Positions 24,551 to 35,400 of a stretch of 64,000 nucleotides of DNA are shown here, piece after piece. Source of the stretch: Saccharibacillus sp. O23 (GTDB lineage Bacteria; Bacillota; Bacilli; Paenibacillales; Paenibacillaceae); NCBI RefSeq assembly GCF_002205895.1, contig NZ_NJDE01000003.1, forward strand, positions 124,001 to 188,000, in the 5' to 3' direction. Within the stretch, counting starts at the first letter, position 1, and every line of letters starts with the position of its first letter. Both the position numbers and the translations under genes were made by a program. Under the pieces are notes generated by a model. The model did no database searches and was not told the origin of the DNA. It saw nothing but the letters and a program-made list of their open reading frames with translations.

Positions 24551-26614
24551 ATGTTACTCGGTGTGTATCATCGGACAAACCCGTTCGAAGCTATCGGCCC
24601 CGAGCGGATCGCCGCCATACAGGACGAAGCCGCGCGCCAAAACGTCTCGCTTTGCTTTTTCGGCGTCGAAGACATCAACCCCGAACGCCGAACGATCACA
24701 GCGCTCCATCCGCACGGCGATCAATTCCATTTGCGCGAAACGCCGTATCCGGACATCGTGCTGAACGAGTACCCGGAACTTGCGGCCAAACGTCCCGAAG
24801 CAGAAAAAGCGCTGCGCGCGGCGGTGCCGTTCGCGGTGCATTTGATCGGCGACAAAGCGAGCGTATACGACAGTCTGCGTTCGGAGTTCGCGGAGATTCT
24901 GCTGCCGACGGAGAGGCTGGACGAGCCTGAGCGCGTGCTGGACATGCTCGAATCGCACGACGATCTCGTGCTCAAACCGACGGACGGACGGCGAGGCGAC
25001 GGGCTGATCCGTATCCGGCCCGCAACCGGCGGTTATCGGATCGAAGAAAGCAAAGGGATGACGCGGGTCATGAAGCGGCAAGAGATGCTGAAATACGTCA
25101 GAACGCGGATCGCCAAAAAAAATCATCTCGTTCAAGCGTATCGACCGACGCTGATCGGACAGGATCAACCGCTCGATTACCGCGTGCATGTGCAGCGCGA
25201 CGAACACGGCGAATTCCGCGTCACCCGCCTTTATCCGCGCGTCGGACGTCCGGGATCGTTCGTCAGCAATCTGAGCGCGGAAAGCGACAGCCCCGACCTC
25301 GAAGCCACGCTGCGCGAAGTACACGGCGATCAAGCCCCCGCCATGCGCAAAAAGCTGGAACAAACCGCTCTCGCATTGGCCGAAGCGGTCAACCGGCCTT
25401 ATCCGTTTCTTTGCAACGAACTGGGGATCGATCTGCTGCTCGACCGTCAAGGCCGACTGCATTTTCTGGAAGCGAACACGTCGCCGGAAACCCGCGACCA
25501 CGAAATCCTTCGCGCCGTACGCTTGATCGACTTTTGCCGCCATATGCACGATGTGCGGACCGCGCGTATCCGCACGCGCCGCGCGATCGGAATGCTGGTC
25601 TCCGAACGGGACGAAGAATTCCGGCTGCACGACGCGATGGCTTTCGCCAGCGCCGCGCACGAGAGCGACTTTTTCTGTTTCCGCCCGGCCGATGCCGCGT
25701 TTCCTTCCCCGCTGCTCAAAGCCATGGTATTCAGCGCCGGCAAATGGGTCTCTCAATATCGCCGCCTGCCGGACGTCGTGTACGACCGATTGAAAGAAAG
25801 AGGGCTGCGCCGTTCGGAGAGCGCTTATCTTCGGCTCGAAGGCATTCCGACCACCCATACGCGTCCGGCAGGCAGTTTCAACAAAGTCAAAGCTTACGAA
25901 ATGCTCGAAGGAGATCCCGAGGTCGCGCCGCATCTGATTCCCTACGCCGCGCTCGATTCCGCGCAAACCGCTCTGGAATTCGTCGATCGCCACGGACAAA
26001 CCGTGATCAAGCCGAGCGGCGGAACCAAAGGTTCGGCGATCATCGTCGTACGCCGCGAAGGCGATCTGTACCGGGTGGACGATCCGCTGTACAACCATCT
26101 GCTGACGCTCGAACAGATGACCGCGCTGATGGACGGCCTGGCTTCGGCCAAAGACATGGTGCTCCAAAAGTTTATCGACAGCGTAAGTCCGGAAGGTCTG
26201 CCGTTTCATATCCGCGTCCATCTGATCCGCGACGATCAAGGCGAATTCCGGATCATCGGGTACATGCCGTACATCTCCACGCAGCAGCGCCACAAAGTCG
26301 TCAATCACCATACGAATCTGCGCGCGTTTACCCAATGGCATTGGTTCCTGCCTTACCAGTTCCCGGGTCAGGAAGACGAGATGCAGCGGCGAATCGACCA
26401 TGTCGCCTATGCGACGGCGCACCGGATCGACGACTGTCTGGAAGATCGGCTGTGGGAGATCGGACTCGATCTGGGCATCGAACAAGACGGATCGATCTGG
26501 CTTTACGAGGCGAATATGAACAAAGTCGGCGTCGTCAGCCGGGAACTCGAAGCCGCCAAGCTGCTTGTCCCTTCATGCCTCACGTTAATGAATGCTTCGC
26601 AAACTAACCTCTAG
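24551..26614 (+). CDS. Tandem double ATP-grasp protein (YheC/YheD family)
   Basis: 687 residues formed of two complete YheC/D-like units. Unit one (about 1-345) has the ATP-binding segment LVLKPTDGRRGDGLIRI and the metal-binding end GIDLLLDRQGRLHFLEANTSPE. Unit two (about 350-687) begins IGMLVSERDEEFRLHD and has TVIKPSGGTKGSAIIVV and GLDLGIEQDGSIWLYEANMN. YheC and YheD are coat-associated spore proteins in Bacillus; ATP-grasp enzymes join a carboxylate to an amine or thiol. GGAGG lies 11 bases before the ATG at 24551. The gene for a secreted protein follows 12 bases later, so the two are likely co-expressed. Confidence 0.85.
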   Translation: MLLGVYHRTNPFEAIGPERIAAIQDEAARQNVSLCFFGVEDINPERRTITALHPHGDQFHLRETPYPDIVLNEYPELAAKRPEAEKALRAAVPFAVHLIGDKASVYDSLRSEFAEILLPTERLDEPERVLDMLESHDDLVLKPTDGRRGDGLIRIRPATGGYRIEESKGMTRVMKRQEMLKYVRTRIAKKNHLVQAYRPTLIGQDQPLDYRVHVQRDEHGEFRVTRLYPRVGRPGSFVSNLSAESDSPDLEATLREVHGDQAPAMRKKLEQTALALAEAVNRPYPFLCNELGIDLLLDRQGRLHFLEANTSPETRDHEILRAVRLIDFCRHMHDVRTARIRTRRAIGMLVSERDEEFRLHDAMAFASAAHESDFFCFRPADAAFPSPLLKAMVFSAGKWVSQYRRLPDVVYDRLKERGLRRSESAYLRLEGIPTTHTRPAGSFNKVKAYEMLEGDPEVAPHLIPYAALDSAQTALEFVDRHGQTVIKPSGGTKGSAIIVVRREGDLYRVDDPLYNHLLTLEQMTALMDGLASAKDMVLQKFIDSVSPEGLPFHIRVHLIRDDQGEFRIIGYMPYISTQQRHKVVNHHTNLRAFTQWHWFLPYQFPGQEDEMQRRIDHVAYATAHRIDDCLEDRLWEIGLDLGIEQDGSIWLYEANMNKVGVVSRELEAAKLLVPSCLTLMNASQTNL

Positions 26615-26626
26615 GAGCGTGTTTCG

Positions 26627-28165
26627 ATGAGCCCAAAAAACAAAACGCCGCGCAGTACCCGCAAAAAAAGCGTGATTTTGCGTTCCGCTATTTTAACCAC
26701 CGGCATGACCGCCCAACTCTTCGGCGGAGCTCCTGCGGTAACGAACGCCGATCCGGCCGCTTACGAAGGCGATTCCTACTCGTATCTGAGTCAGTATCTG
26801 GGAATCTCTTCGGCTTACGCCGAACCGAATCCGAACAGTCAAAACGATAACAGCGAAACGCTCGGAGAAGGCGGAAGCGATCACGGCGGCACGACGCCTC
26901 CTCCCGTGAATCCGACGCCGATCCCCGATCCGACTCCGGTATACACTTATGTCCCTGCGCCGGTCGCGCCCGAAAATCCGGAAGATTCGATCCAAGTATT
27001 GGCCGTATCCGCCGGCAATCTGACTTCCCGCTCGGCCAGTCTGTCGCGATCGGTCAAACCGAGCGGCGCGGCGAGCGCGGAGCTGCGTCTCACCGCCGTC
27101 GGATTGACGCAAGCTTCGGATCAAGGCAAAAAAGGCGAAACTTTGGCTTATCGCCTGCCGCAGCTCCAAGGAACGGACCTGCAAACCGTATTGACCGGCA
27201 GCATGCTGTCTCCGTTAAGCGCTAACGCCAACAAACTTTCGATCAGCACTTCCGACTTCGGCATCACCTTCCCGACGGATCGTTTGCGTCTGGCCGAAGC
27301 CGCGCAAAAACTCGGCACGACCGCCGATCAGGTAGACATCATGATTCAAATCGAAAAAGCGCCGGTTATCGCTTCGGCAGACGCGTGGGCGAAAGTGCCG
27401 GGAGCCGCGCCTCTGGGCGACGCTTATACCTTCCGCATGCTCGCCAGCAGCGGAACCCGTACGACCGAAATCGCCGGCTACGACCAGCGTTACGGGCAGC
27501 AAACCATTCCGATTCCGCAAGGCAGCGATACGTCCAAATTGGGCGCGGTGATGCTGGTGAACGGCCAATACGTTCCGGTTCCGGTCACGTTCAAAGACGG
27601 ACAAGCGGTTCTGCATACGACAGGCGGCAATCCGGTCATGCTCGTGCAGTACGACACGCCGAATCCGGCCGGCAAATGGTTCGACGGCGCTCTGACGGAT
27701 TCCACGACCAAAGGCTTCCTCGGCGGTGCTTCCGCTTCGGCTCCGCTGGACCGCGAATCGTTCGCGCGCATGGCGGTGAGAGCGCTCGGTCTGGAAGACT
27801 ACGGAACCGGCAAAGTCTCGGCGGTCGCGGCGCTTCGCAGCGCGGGTCTGTTGGACGGGCTGCCTGAAGGCGCTCAGACCGACGGGGCGATCTCGCGCGA
27901 AGAAATGATCGCGATTCTGGTGAACGCCAGCCGGCAGTTCGATTTGCCCCTGAACGCGATCAAGCCGGTTACCGGCACGGCGAACGATTCGTTCTCCGAT
28001 TCGGCAGACGTATCGGATTGGGCGGGCGATTACGTGGAAGCCGCTTATGCGGCAGGCATTTTCCAAGGCGACCGCGGCAAGATCGAAGCGCAGCGCACCG
28101 CTACCGCCAGCGAAGCGGCCGCGATGCTGGTCAATCTGCTGCGCAGCACGGGCTTGTCGGACTGA
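26627..28165 (+). CDS. Secreted protein with degenerate C-terminal SLH repeats
   Basis: 512 residues. A basic, hydrophobic N-terminus (about 1-40) looks like an export signal, then a Gly/Pro/Thr-rich linker (about 70-115), a beta-rich middle (about 120-345) that I do not recognise, and a C-terminal region (about 350-505) with SLH-like units: DRESFARMAVRALGL, ISREEMIAILVNASR, and FSDSADVSDWAGDYVEAAYAAGI. SLH repeats bind pyruvylated wall polymers, but these are degenerate. It is coupled to the ATP-grasp gene upstream and followed by a strong terminator. Confidence 0.75.
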   Translation: MSPKNKTPRSTRKKSVILRSAILTTGMTAQLFGGAPAVTNADPAAYEGDSYSYLSQYLGISSAYAEPNPNSQNDNSETLGEGGSDHGGTTPPPVNPTPIPDPTPVYTYVPAPVAPENPEDSIQVLAVSAGNLTSRSASLSRSVKPSGAASAELRLTAVGLTQASDQGKKGETLAYRLPQLQGTDLQTVLTGSMLSPLSANANKLSISTSDFGITFPTDRLRLAEAAQKLGTTADQVDIMIQIEKAPVIASADAWAKVPGAAPLGDAYTFRMLASSGTRTTEIAGYDQRYGQQTIPIPQGSDTSKLGAVMLVNGQYVPVPVTFKDGQAVLHTTGGNPVMLVQYDTPNPAGKWFDGALTDSTTKGFLGGASASAPLDRESFARMAVRALGLEDYGTGKVSAVAALRSAGLLDGLPEGAQTDGAISREEMIAILVNASRQFDLPLNAIKPVTGTANDSFSDSADVSDWAGDYVEAAYAAGIFQGDRGKIEAQRTATASEAAAMLVNLLRSTGLSD

Positions 28166-28186
28166 CGGAACAAAATCATGCATAAC

Positions 28187-28222
28187 AAAAAGGCAGGGAC
28201 CCGAGGCGGTCCCTGCCTTTTT
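28187..28222. terminator. Bidirectional terminator between converging genes
   Basis: AAAAAGGCAGGGACC (28187-28201) pairs perfectly with GGTCCCTGCCTTTTT (28208-28222). It can end both the secreted-protein operon and the minus-strand SLH gene. Confidence 0.9.
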
Positions 28223-28274
28223 ATGATTTTCCGGTCAAGCCGGCCATTAGATCGAGCACCTTATGAGCTTTGGT

Positions 28275-31200
28275 TCAGCGGGCGGAGATCCATTCTTCCC
28301 CGCCGTCGCTGCGGTCGGCGTAGCCGTGAGTCGTCGCGGCTTCCAGAAGATCGCCGTACGCCCAATGGCCTGCGTTCAGATCCGGCCATGCCGGAACCGG
28401 CGCTCCGTGCAGCGGACCGCGCTCGAACAAGCGGTTCAAGATCGTTACGGCTTCCGCCCGCGTCAGCGGACGCGTCGGATAGAACTTGCCGTTGTCTCCG
28501 GTCATGATACCCTGCGCCTGCACCGCCGCGATGATCCCGCCGGACCAGCTTCCCGCCCGGACGTCCGGGAACAGCCCAGTCGCGTCGCCTTGGCTCAGAT
28601 GCAGATAATTGAAGACGATCGACGCCATTTCTTCGCGGGTGATCTCGCCGTTCGGCTTGAACGTGCCGTCGACGTAGCCTTTCATCCATCCGGCTTCGGT
28701 GACCTGCCCGATCAGATCGCGCGCCCAGAAGCGCTGCGGCAGATCCGGGAAGTTCGCCGTACCTGAGCCGCTCCGCTGTCCCAGACGCGCCAGCATGGCG
28801 GCCATCTCGGAACGGATCACGGCGTTGTCCGGACGCAGCGTGCCGTCCGTGTAACCTTGAATATACGCTTCGTGCATGCCTTCGTTCGCGTTCAGCGACA
28901 CGATCGTGAACGTGCTGAACTTGGCGATGCCGAACCGCAGGCCGAGCTTATTACCCGAGATCGCCGGGCTGTCGATCGTTTCGACCGCGCCGCGCACCAC
29001 TTCTTTGGTACCGTCGCTGTGTTCGATATAAACGCCGAGGTTCTTGAGGAACGCCGCGCGCTCCTGTTCGTTCGTCGGCAGCTTCGTGCCGTCGAGCGGC
29101 AGCACCAGCGTGACCGGACGGCTCGACAGATTCGTTTCGATCGTCATCGGGCGGGACACGACTTGAGCCGTTTCGCTGCCGCTCAACTGGCGAACGACCT
29201 GCTCCGTCTGCGCGCGCTGTTCCACGCTTTGGCGTTCCTGCGGATTTTTCACCGGCACGAGGCGGAAGTAGAAGCTGCCTTCGCGGCCTTCCAGCGACGA
29301 AGCCGGAACGACCACGAGACCGTTCGGGTTATGGATCTCCAGATCGATCTTATTGCGTTTCAGCAGTTCGACCGTTTCGGACGGGATATCCACGTTGACC
29401 CGGCTGACCGCGTCGGTCGAATCCGGAATCAGGATGCGCGCCGTCGGATCGTTTTTGGCTAATGCTTTGTCGATCGCTTCCTGCGCTTTCGCCGGCGCGA
29501 ACGTCACCTGATCGCTCAGCGTGCCGTCGGTCGCCGTCGTGCGTTCCAGTTCGACCTTGGTGATATCGCGCAGATCTTCCGCGCCCGACGCCACGTCGAC
29601 CGTGATGATCTGCTTGGTTGGGCCGTTCGGCTGCGGCGCGCTTGTTACCGGAGGAATCGACGGAGACGGGCTGCCGCTTCCCGGATTGGACGGGATCGTC
29701 GTCAAGCCGGTACGCGCCGTGTTCAAGCGGTTCAGCGCGGCGTCGATCTGCGCCTGCGAAGCCGCCGGATCGTCCAGCACGCGGCGCGCTTCGGTCAAAG
29801 CGGTTTGCAGTTCGTTCCAAGTGGAAGACGTGTACGACGCGCCGTTCAGGTTTTCGGCCGTCACGGCTTGCTCGCGCGCTTTCAGCGCGGACTTGTCGAC
29901 GACGGTGAACGTTCTTTTTTTGATCGAGACTTCTTCGCCTTTCTTGGCCGTCACCGAGAGCGTGTAAGTGCCCGGCGGCAGCGGCGACGGCGAAACGAAC
30001 ATCCATTCACCGGTCGTACGATCGATAGCCGGAACGCCTGCAGAACCCGGAATGATTTGGCCCTGATCGTCCAACAACTCAAGCGTGACCAAATCGACTG
30101 CCGGATCAACCTTGCCGCCGAATGCCGGTTTGTCGCCCGGCACGATTCCCGAAGTCGCGTCCGGTTTCGTGATTTGCAGCGAAGCGTCCAGCCCGCTTTG
30201 GGCGGTCTTATCGAAGCTCGAAACGGAACCGCCGTTCAGCCCTTTCAGATTGCCGACGGCCTGATCGTATTTAATGCCGACAACATCCGTTTCCGACAGA
30301 TTCAGGTTTTCCGGAAGCTTGACGATCACCTTGGTCTTATCGTTAGGATCGACGGAAATATTCAACTGCTCTGCCGGCACGTCGAGATCGCCGACGCGTA
30401 CGGAGAAACCTGCAGGAGTCTGGCCGTCGAACGTGACGCCGCGATCGAGCGTGACGACGATTCTTGAAGCGGACGCGCCTTTTTCGAGCGAAGCCTGATC
30501 GAACTTCACCGTTTTCGGAACCAAGGCTTGACGCGCGTTCGTAAGTTCGCTTAGCGCCCGATCGACTTCGGCTTGCGTCGCGTCCTCGTCGCCTAGAACC
30601 GTCTGCGCGTTCGACAATTTCGTCTGAAGCGTATTCCAGCTGTCCGTTTGGTAGTCGGAAGAGGAGAGGCTTTCGACGTCGATCGCGTCTTTTTTGTTTT
30701 GCAGAGCGGTCTTGTCGACGCCTTGTACCGTCAGGTCCATCGTGACGGGCGCAGCGGTTACGCCGTCTTTCTCCGCGGTAACGCGCAGCGTATAGTCGCC
30801 TTCCGCCAGACGCGTGACGGGCGTAAACGTCCATTTCCCGCTGCCGTCCACGATCGCTTCGCCTTGCACTTTGATCGTCGGATCGGTCTTGCTGACCATT
30901 TCGACCGTGACTTTGGCCCCCGGCGTAACCGTGCCGGAAGCTTTCGGCTTCGTTCCGACCGTGCTCCCGGAAGTCGGTTCGGTCACTTGAACATCGACCG
31001 GCGCGCGGTAATCGAGAATGACCTTGTTCGAACTCGCTTCGAAAGAAACGGCCGCGGTCGTGTTGATGTCGGAGAAGAAATGCTCGGCATCCTGTTCGGT
31101 CGCAACGTAACTGCCGTATCCTTTGGCGACGTCGACGACCTTATTATCCTTAGTATCCGGCATGATCCGGGCATAAACGCCGATCTTCGCGCCCGGTTCG

Positions 31201-32168
31201 AGTGCTCGGATCAATGTCAGATAAGCATTGTCTCGCGGAGCCGCATTTTTCAAAAACACGTTGCGCTGCTCTCCGGCCGTGTTCAGGTTATCGTACACAT
31301 AAGCCGTCCCGCCGAAATCGAAACGCGCTTCGGCGGCGGTACCGCGCATATAGACGGCGACGTTACCTACCGTTTCTTCGCTTCCGTTGTCCGCCTTTTC
31401 TTTGCCCTTCAGCGTATTGGCGAAAATTCGGCCGCCCGTCATCTCGAAACGCGGACTCTGATACAGGCCTATTCCGACGATCACGCCGTTGCTGTCCGCG
31501 TTCACGGTATTGCGGGTAATCTCTCCTCCTTGTACGTTGAGAACTCCGCGGGTTCCAGCTCCGAGAACCGCAGGAGGATTGTCCTCTCTTCGGCCCGAAA
31601 TGCTATTATTCGCGATAGAAGTCCCTTCTTGGATCGTGATTTTGCCGCTCGCAGCCAACAAAATACTTCCGGGGCCGCCGGAATTAAAATGGTGGCGGCT
31701 CACTTCGACATTCTGCAAACTGACGTCTCCGCCCGAATTGACTTCAAGCGCGGAACCTTTGGAAACCACTTCGGCACCGTCGATTTTCAAGTCCCGCAAA
31801 GCGACCGTTCCGCTAGCCACATTAATCAGAACGTTTGCATAAGACGCTTCCCGAATAATCGAAAACCGCTCGCCTTGCTTAGAACGGATCTCTACACTTT
31901 TGCTGCCGATGTTTATGCTCAGCAGCGAATTTAGCGTGATATCGCTCAGCAGCACGATCGTATCTCCGGTTTGTACCGAAGCGATCGCTTGGTCCAGCGT
32001 CTTGTAAGGCGCTGCCTCCGTAGTTCCCCCGTTCGTATCGTCGCCCTCAGCGGATACGTAATAGATCGTTCCGTCGGCCGCTTTGGCGACCGGAACTCCC
32101 GCGAACAAAGAAGGCAGCATCAACAGAAACGCCAATGCCAGAAGCCCGGTTTTTTTTGCTATTTTCAA
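28275..32168 (-). CDS. Giant SLH surface protein with beta-helix N-terminus (paralogue A)
   Basis: About 1297 residues. Signal peptide (1-30, ending VAKA), a right-handed beta-helix region with YYVSAEGDD..GGT and later LRDLKIDG-type turns (about 30-380), a bacterial Ig-like module, a FIVAR repeat, a beta domain (LEKGASASRIVVTLDRGVTFDG type), a second Ig-like module, a second FIVAR, a Pro/Ser linker, a roughly 250-residue unknown domain, and three SLH repeats at the C-terminus (YIQGYTDGTLRPDN, GYVDGTFKPNGEITREEMA, LTRAEAVTILNRL). It should be displayed on the cell wall. TTG at 32168 has GGAGG 8 bases upstream; the ATG at 32183 has none. The C-terminal half is nearly identical to the next gene's. 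Confidence 0.9.
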   Translation of the reverse strand: MKIAKKTGLLALAFLLMLPSLFAGVPVAKAADGTIYYVSAEGDDTNGGTTEAAPYKTLDQAIASVQTGDTIVLLSDITLNSLLSINIGSKSVEIRSKQGERFSIIREASYANVLINVASGTVALRDLKIDGAEVVSKGSALEVNSGGDVSLQNVEVSRHHFNSGGPGSILLAASGKITIQEGTSIANNSISGRREDNPPAVLGAGTRGVLNVQGGEITRNTVNADSNGVIVGIGLYQSPRFEMTGGRIFANTLKGKEKADNGSEETVGNVAVYMRGTAAEARFDFGGTAYVYDNLNTAGEQRNVFLKNAAPRDNAYLTLIRALEPGAKIGVYARIMPDTKDNKVVDVAKGYGSYVATEQDAEHFFSDINTTAAVSFEASSNKVILDYRAPVDVQVTEPTSGSTVGTKPKASGTVTPGAKVTVEMVSKTDPTIKVQGEAIVDGSGKWTFTPVTRLAEGDYTLRVTAEKDGVTAAPVTMDLTVQGVDKTALQNKKDAIDVESLSSSDYQTDSWNTLQTKLSNAQTVLGDEDATQAEVDRALSELTNARQALVPKTVKFDQASLEKGASASRIVVTLDRGVTFDGQTPAGFSVRVGDLDVPAEQLNISVDPNDKTKVIVKLPENLNLSETDVVGIKYDQAVGNLKGLNGGSVSSFDKTAQSGLDASLQITKPDATSGIVPGDKPAFGGKVDPAVDLVTLELLDDQGQIIPGSAGVPAIDRTTGEWMFVSPSPLPPGTYTLSVTAKKGEEVSIKKRTFTVVDKSALKAREQAVTAENLNGASYTSSTWNELQTALTEARRVLDDPAASQAQIDAALNRLNTARTGLTTIPSNPGSGSPSPSIPPVTSAPQPNGPTKQIITVDVASGAEDLRDITKVELERTTATDGTLSDQVTFAPAKAQEAIDKALAKNDPTARILIPDSTDAVSRVNVDIPSETVELLKRNKIDLEIHNPNGLVVVPASSLEGREGSFYFRLVPVKNPQERQSVEQRAQTEQVVRQLSGSETAQVVSRPMTIETNLSSRPVTLVLPLDGTKLPTNEQERAAFLKNLGVYIEHSDGTKEVVRGAVETIDSPAISGNKLGLRFGIAKFSTFTIVSLNANEGMHEAYIQGYTDGTLRPDNAVIRSEMAAMLARLGQRSGSGTANFPDLPQRFWARDLIGQVTEAGWMKGYVDGTFKPNGEITREEMASIVFNYLHLSQGDATGLFPDVRAGSWSGGIIAAVQAQGIMTGDNGKFYPTRPLTRAEAVTILNRLFERGPLHGAPVPAWPDLNAGHWAYGDLLEAATTHGYADRSDGGEEWISAR

Positions 32169-32343
32169 AGATTTCCCCTCCATTTATCTGACTGCATTCA
32201 ACTTTGCCCTGCCGTTCGTGTCCCGAACCCTCTCGTTTCCCGAACGCCCCAACGATTGCCTTGCTCCTCCTTTCTTCGAACACTGTCCAAACGCGGCATG
32301 CTAGCCCGCTGGTCATTCTGTCCAAAATTATCACGAGCAGCTA

Positions 32344-32364
32344 TACAAAAACTCTACAAGCAGC
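32344..32364 (-). promoter_or_regulatory. Motif shared by the two SLH-gene upstream regions (copy 1)
   Basis: The plus-strand sequence TACAAAAACT followed by C, TACA, AG and CAGC occurs 176 bases before the SLH gene start, and matches 18 of 21 positions with the copy upstream of the second SLH gene. On the coding strand it reads AGTTTTTGTA. It may be a promoter element or a regulator site. Confidence 0.5.
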
Positions 32365-32422
32365 CTGAACGGCGTTTGTTTCCCGATAATCCGCTTTCTC
32401 GCGTCGTCCGGAAACGTATGCC

Positions 32423-32459
32423 AAAAAAGCTCCGTCCCGGAAAATCGGGACGAAGCTTT
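32423..32459 (-). terminator. Terminator of SLH paralogue B
   Basis: AAAGCTCCGTCCCG (32426-32439) pairs with CGGGACGAAGCTTT (32446-32459) with one mismatch; on the minus strand a T run follows. Confidence 0.85.
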
Positions 32460-32479
32460 GGATCATCATACTTCTTGAA

Positions 32480-35400
32480 TTACCGGGCGGAGATCCATTC
32501 TTCCCCGCCGTCGCTGCGATCGGCATAGCCATGAGTCGTCGCGGCTTCGATCAGATCGCCGTACGCCCAATGGCTTGCGTTCAGATCCGGCCATGCCGGA
32601 GCCGGGGCTCCGTGCAGCGGACCGCGTTCGAACAAGCGGTTCAAGATCGTTACGGCTTCCGCGCGCGTCAATGGACGCGTCGGATAGAACTTGCCGTTGT
32701 CTCCGGTCATGATACCCTGTGCCTGCACCGCTGCGATGATCCCGCCGGACCAGCTTCCCGCCCGGACGTCCGGGAACAATCCCGTCGCGTCGCCTTGGCT
32801 CAGACGCAGGTAGTTGAACACGATGGATGCCATTTCTTCGCGGGTGATCTCGCCGTTCGGCTTGAACGTGCCGTCGACGTAGCCTTTCATCCAACCCGCT
32901 TCGGTGACCTGCCCGATCAAGTCGCGCGCCCAGAAGCGCTGCGGCAGATCCGGGAAGTTCGCCGTACCCGAACCGCTCAGTTGTCCCAGACGCGCCAGCA
33001 TGGCGGCCATCTCGGAACGGATCACGGCGTTGTCCGGACGCAGCGTGCCGTCCGTGTAGCCTTGAATGTACGCTTCGTGCATGCCTTCGTTCGCGTTAAG
33101 CGACACGATCGTGAACGTGCTGAACTTGGCGATGCCGAAACGCAGGCCGAGTTTATTTCCGCTAATCGCCGGGCTGTCGATCGTTTCGACCGCGCCGCGC
33201 ACCACTTCTTTGGTACCGTCGCTGTGTTCGATATAGACGCCGAGGTTCTTGAGGAACGCTGCGCGTTCCTGCTCGTTCGTCGGCAGCTTCGTGCCGTCGA
33301 GCGGCAGCACCAGCGTGACCGGACGGCTCGACAGATTCGTTTCGATCGTCATCGGACGGGAAACGACTTGAGCCGCTCCGCTGCCGCTCAATTGGCGAAC
33401 GATCTGCTCCGTCTGCGCGCGCTGTTCCACGCTTTGGCGTTCCTGCGGATTTTTCACCGGCACGAGGCGGAAGTAGAAGCTGCCTTCGCGGCCTTCCAGC
33501 GACGAAGCCGGGACGACGACGAGGCCGTTCGGGTTATGGATCTCCAGATCGATCTTATTGCGTTTCAACAATTCGACCGTTTCCGCCGGGATATCCACGT
33601 TCACGCGGCTGACCGCGTCGGTCGAATCCGGGATCAGAATGCGGGCCGTCGGATCGTTTTTGGCCAGCGCTTTGTCGATCGCTTCCTTAGCTTTCGCCGG
33701 CGTGAACGTCACCTGATCGCTCAGCGTGCCGTCGGTCGCCGTCGTGCGTTCCAATTCGACTTTGGTGATATCGCGCAGGTCTTCCGCGCCCGACGCCACG
33801 TCGACCGTGATGATCTGTTTGGTCGGACCGTTCGGCTGCGGCGCGCTTGTCACTGGAGGAATCGACGGAGACGGGCTGCCGCTTCCCGGATTAGACGGGA
33901 TCGCCGTCAAGCCGGTACGCGCCGTGTTCAAGCGGTTCAGCGCGGCGTCGATCTGCGCCTGCGAAGCCGCCGGATCATCCAGCACGCGGCGCGCTTCGGT
34001 CAAGGCGGTTTGCAGTTCATTCCAAGTGGAAGACGTGTACGACGCGCCGTTCAGGTTTTCGGCCGTCACGGCCTGCTCGCGCGCTTTCAGCGCGGACTTG
34101 TCGACGACGGTGAACGTTCTTTTTTTGATCGAGACTTCTTCGCCTTTCTTGGCCGTCACCGAAACGGTGTACGTGCCCGGCGGCAGTTTCGCTTCCGAAA
34201 CGAACGACCATTCGCCGGTTGCCGGGTCGATGATCGCCGCCCCTCCGGCGTTCGGAATCGGTTGGCCTTGATCGTCCAACAGTTCGACCGTGACCGAATC
34301 GGCAGCCGGATCGATCTTGCCGCCGAACGCCGGTTTGTCGCCCGGCACGATTCCCGAAGTCGCGTCCGGTTTCGTGATTTGCAGCGAAGCGCTCAAGCCG
34401 CTTTGGGCGGTCTTATCGAAGCTCGAAACGGAACCGCCGTTCAGCCCTTTCAGATTGCCGACCGTTTGATCGTACTTAATGCCGACTTCATCGATATTCG
34501 AAAGATCCAAGTCGGGCATTCCCGGAAGTCCGATCAGGACCCGCTTCGTATCGGAAGGATCGACCGAAATAATAAGCTTGTCCGCCGGAACGTTATCGCT
34601 GCCTACTCGTACCGTAAATCCGTGCGGGATTTGGCCGTCGAACGTAACGCCGCGATCGAGCGTCACGACGATTCGCGAACCGGACTGGCCTTTCTCCAAC
34701 ACCGCGTCATCGAAGTTTACGGCTCGAGGCTTTAAGTCTTCACGAGCTTCGTTCAGGTTTTTCAGCGCCTGATCGACTTGCTCTTGGCTTGATCCCGGCG
34801 TTCCCAGCGCGTTTTGCGCTTCGGTCAATTTCGTTTGCAGCGCGCTCCAACTGTCCGGCGTATAATCTTGTTCTTTCAGCGCGCCTCCGCTCAACTCGCT
34901 CGCGACCGAAGAAACAGCAGCAGACAAAGAAGTCTTATCGACATGCGCGAAAGTAAAGAAACTGCCGTCGGAAAACTCGCCGCTGTTCAGCGTAATCGTA
35001 CCGTCGGACTTGAGCGGCAGAAGCTTGGCATTTACGAACTCTTCGCTTGCGCCGATCGCCAGATAATACTGTTCCGATCCGGCCGAGGGTTGTTGCGACG
35101 TTTCCAGCTTAAGCGTGATTGTCGCATCGTCGACCCCGCCTGTCTTATCCACCTGATGAATCCGCTCCATACGTTTAAGCTTACTGTTTTGCGCGCCTTC
35201 GATTTCCTTCGTATAAGCGGTATTCCCGTCGTTATCGCCGAAAATGAAAAACGAGCGGTCTACGGCAAAAGCATTCGAATTGGCGGAGTTCGTGTTCTCG
35301 ATCCGTTGTCCTAAAGCGGCGGTGAGAATCGCTCCCGGCTCCTGCGATTTCGCTTGTTTCTGATTCAGATCGCTGGAATCGTCACGACCGATTGCCGTAA

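Noticed and set aside
30648-31934. 428-residue plus-strand frame within the SLH gene
   Set aside because: It mirrors the repeated coding sequence on the other strand and has no motif of its own; the same holds for 32531-34735.
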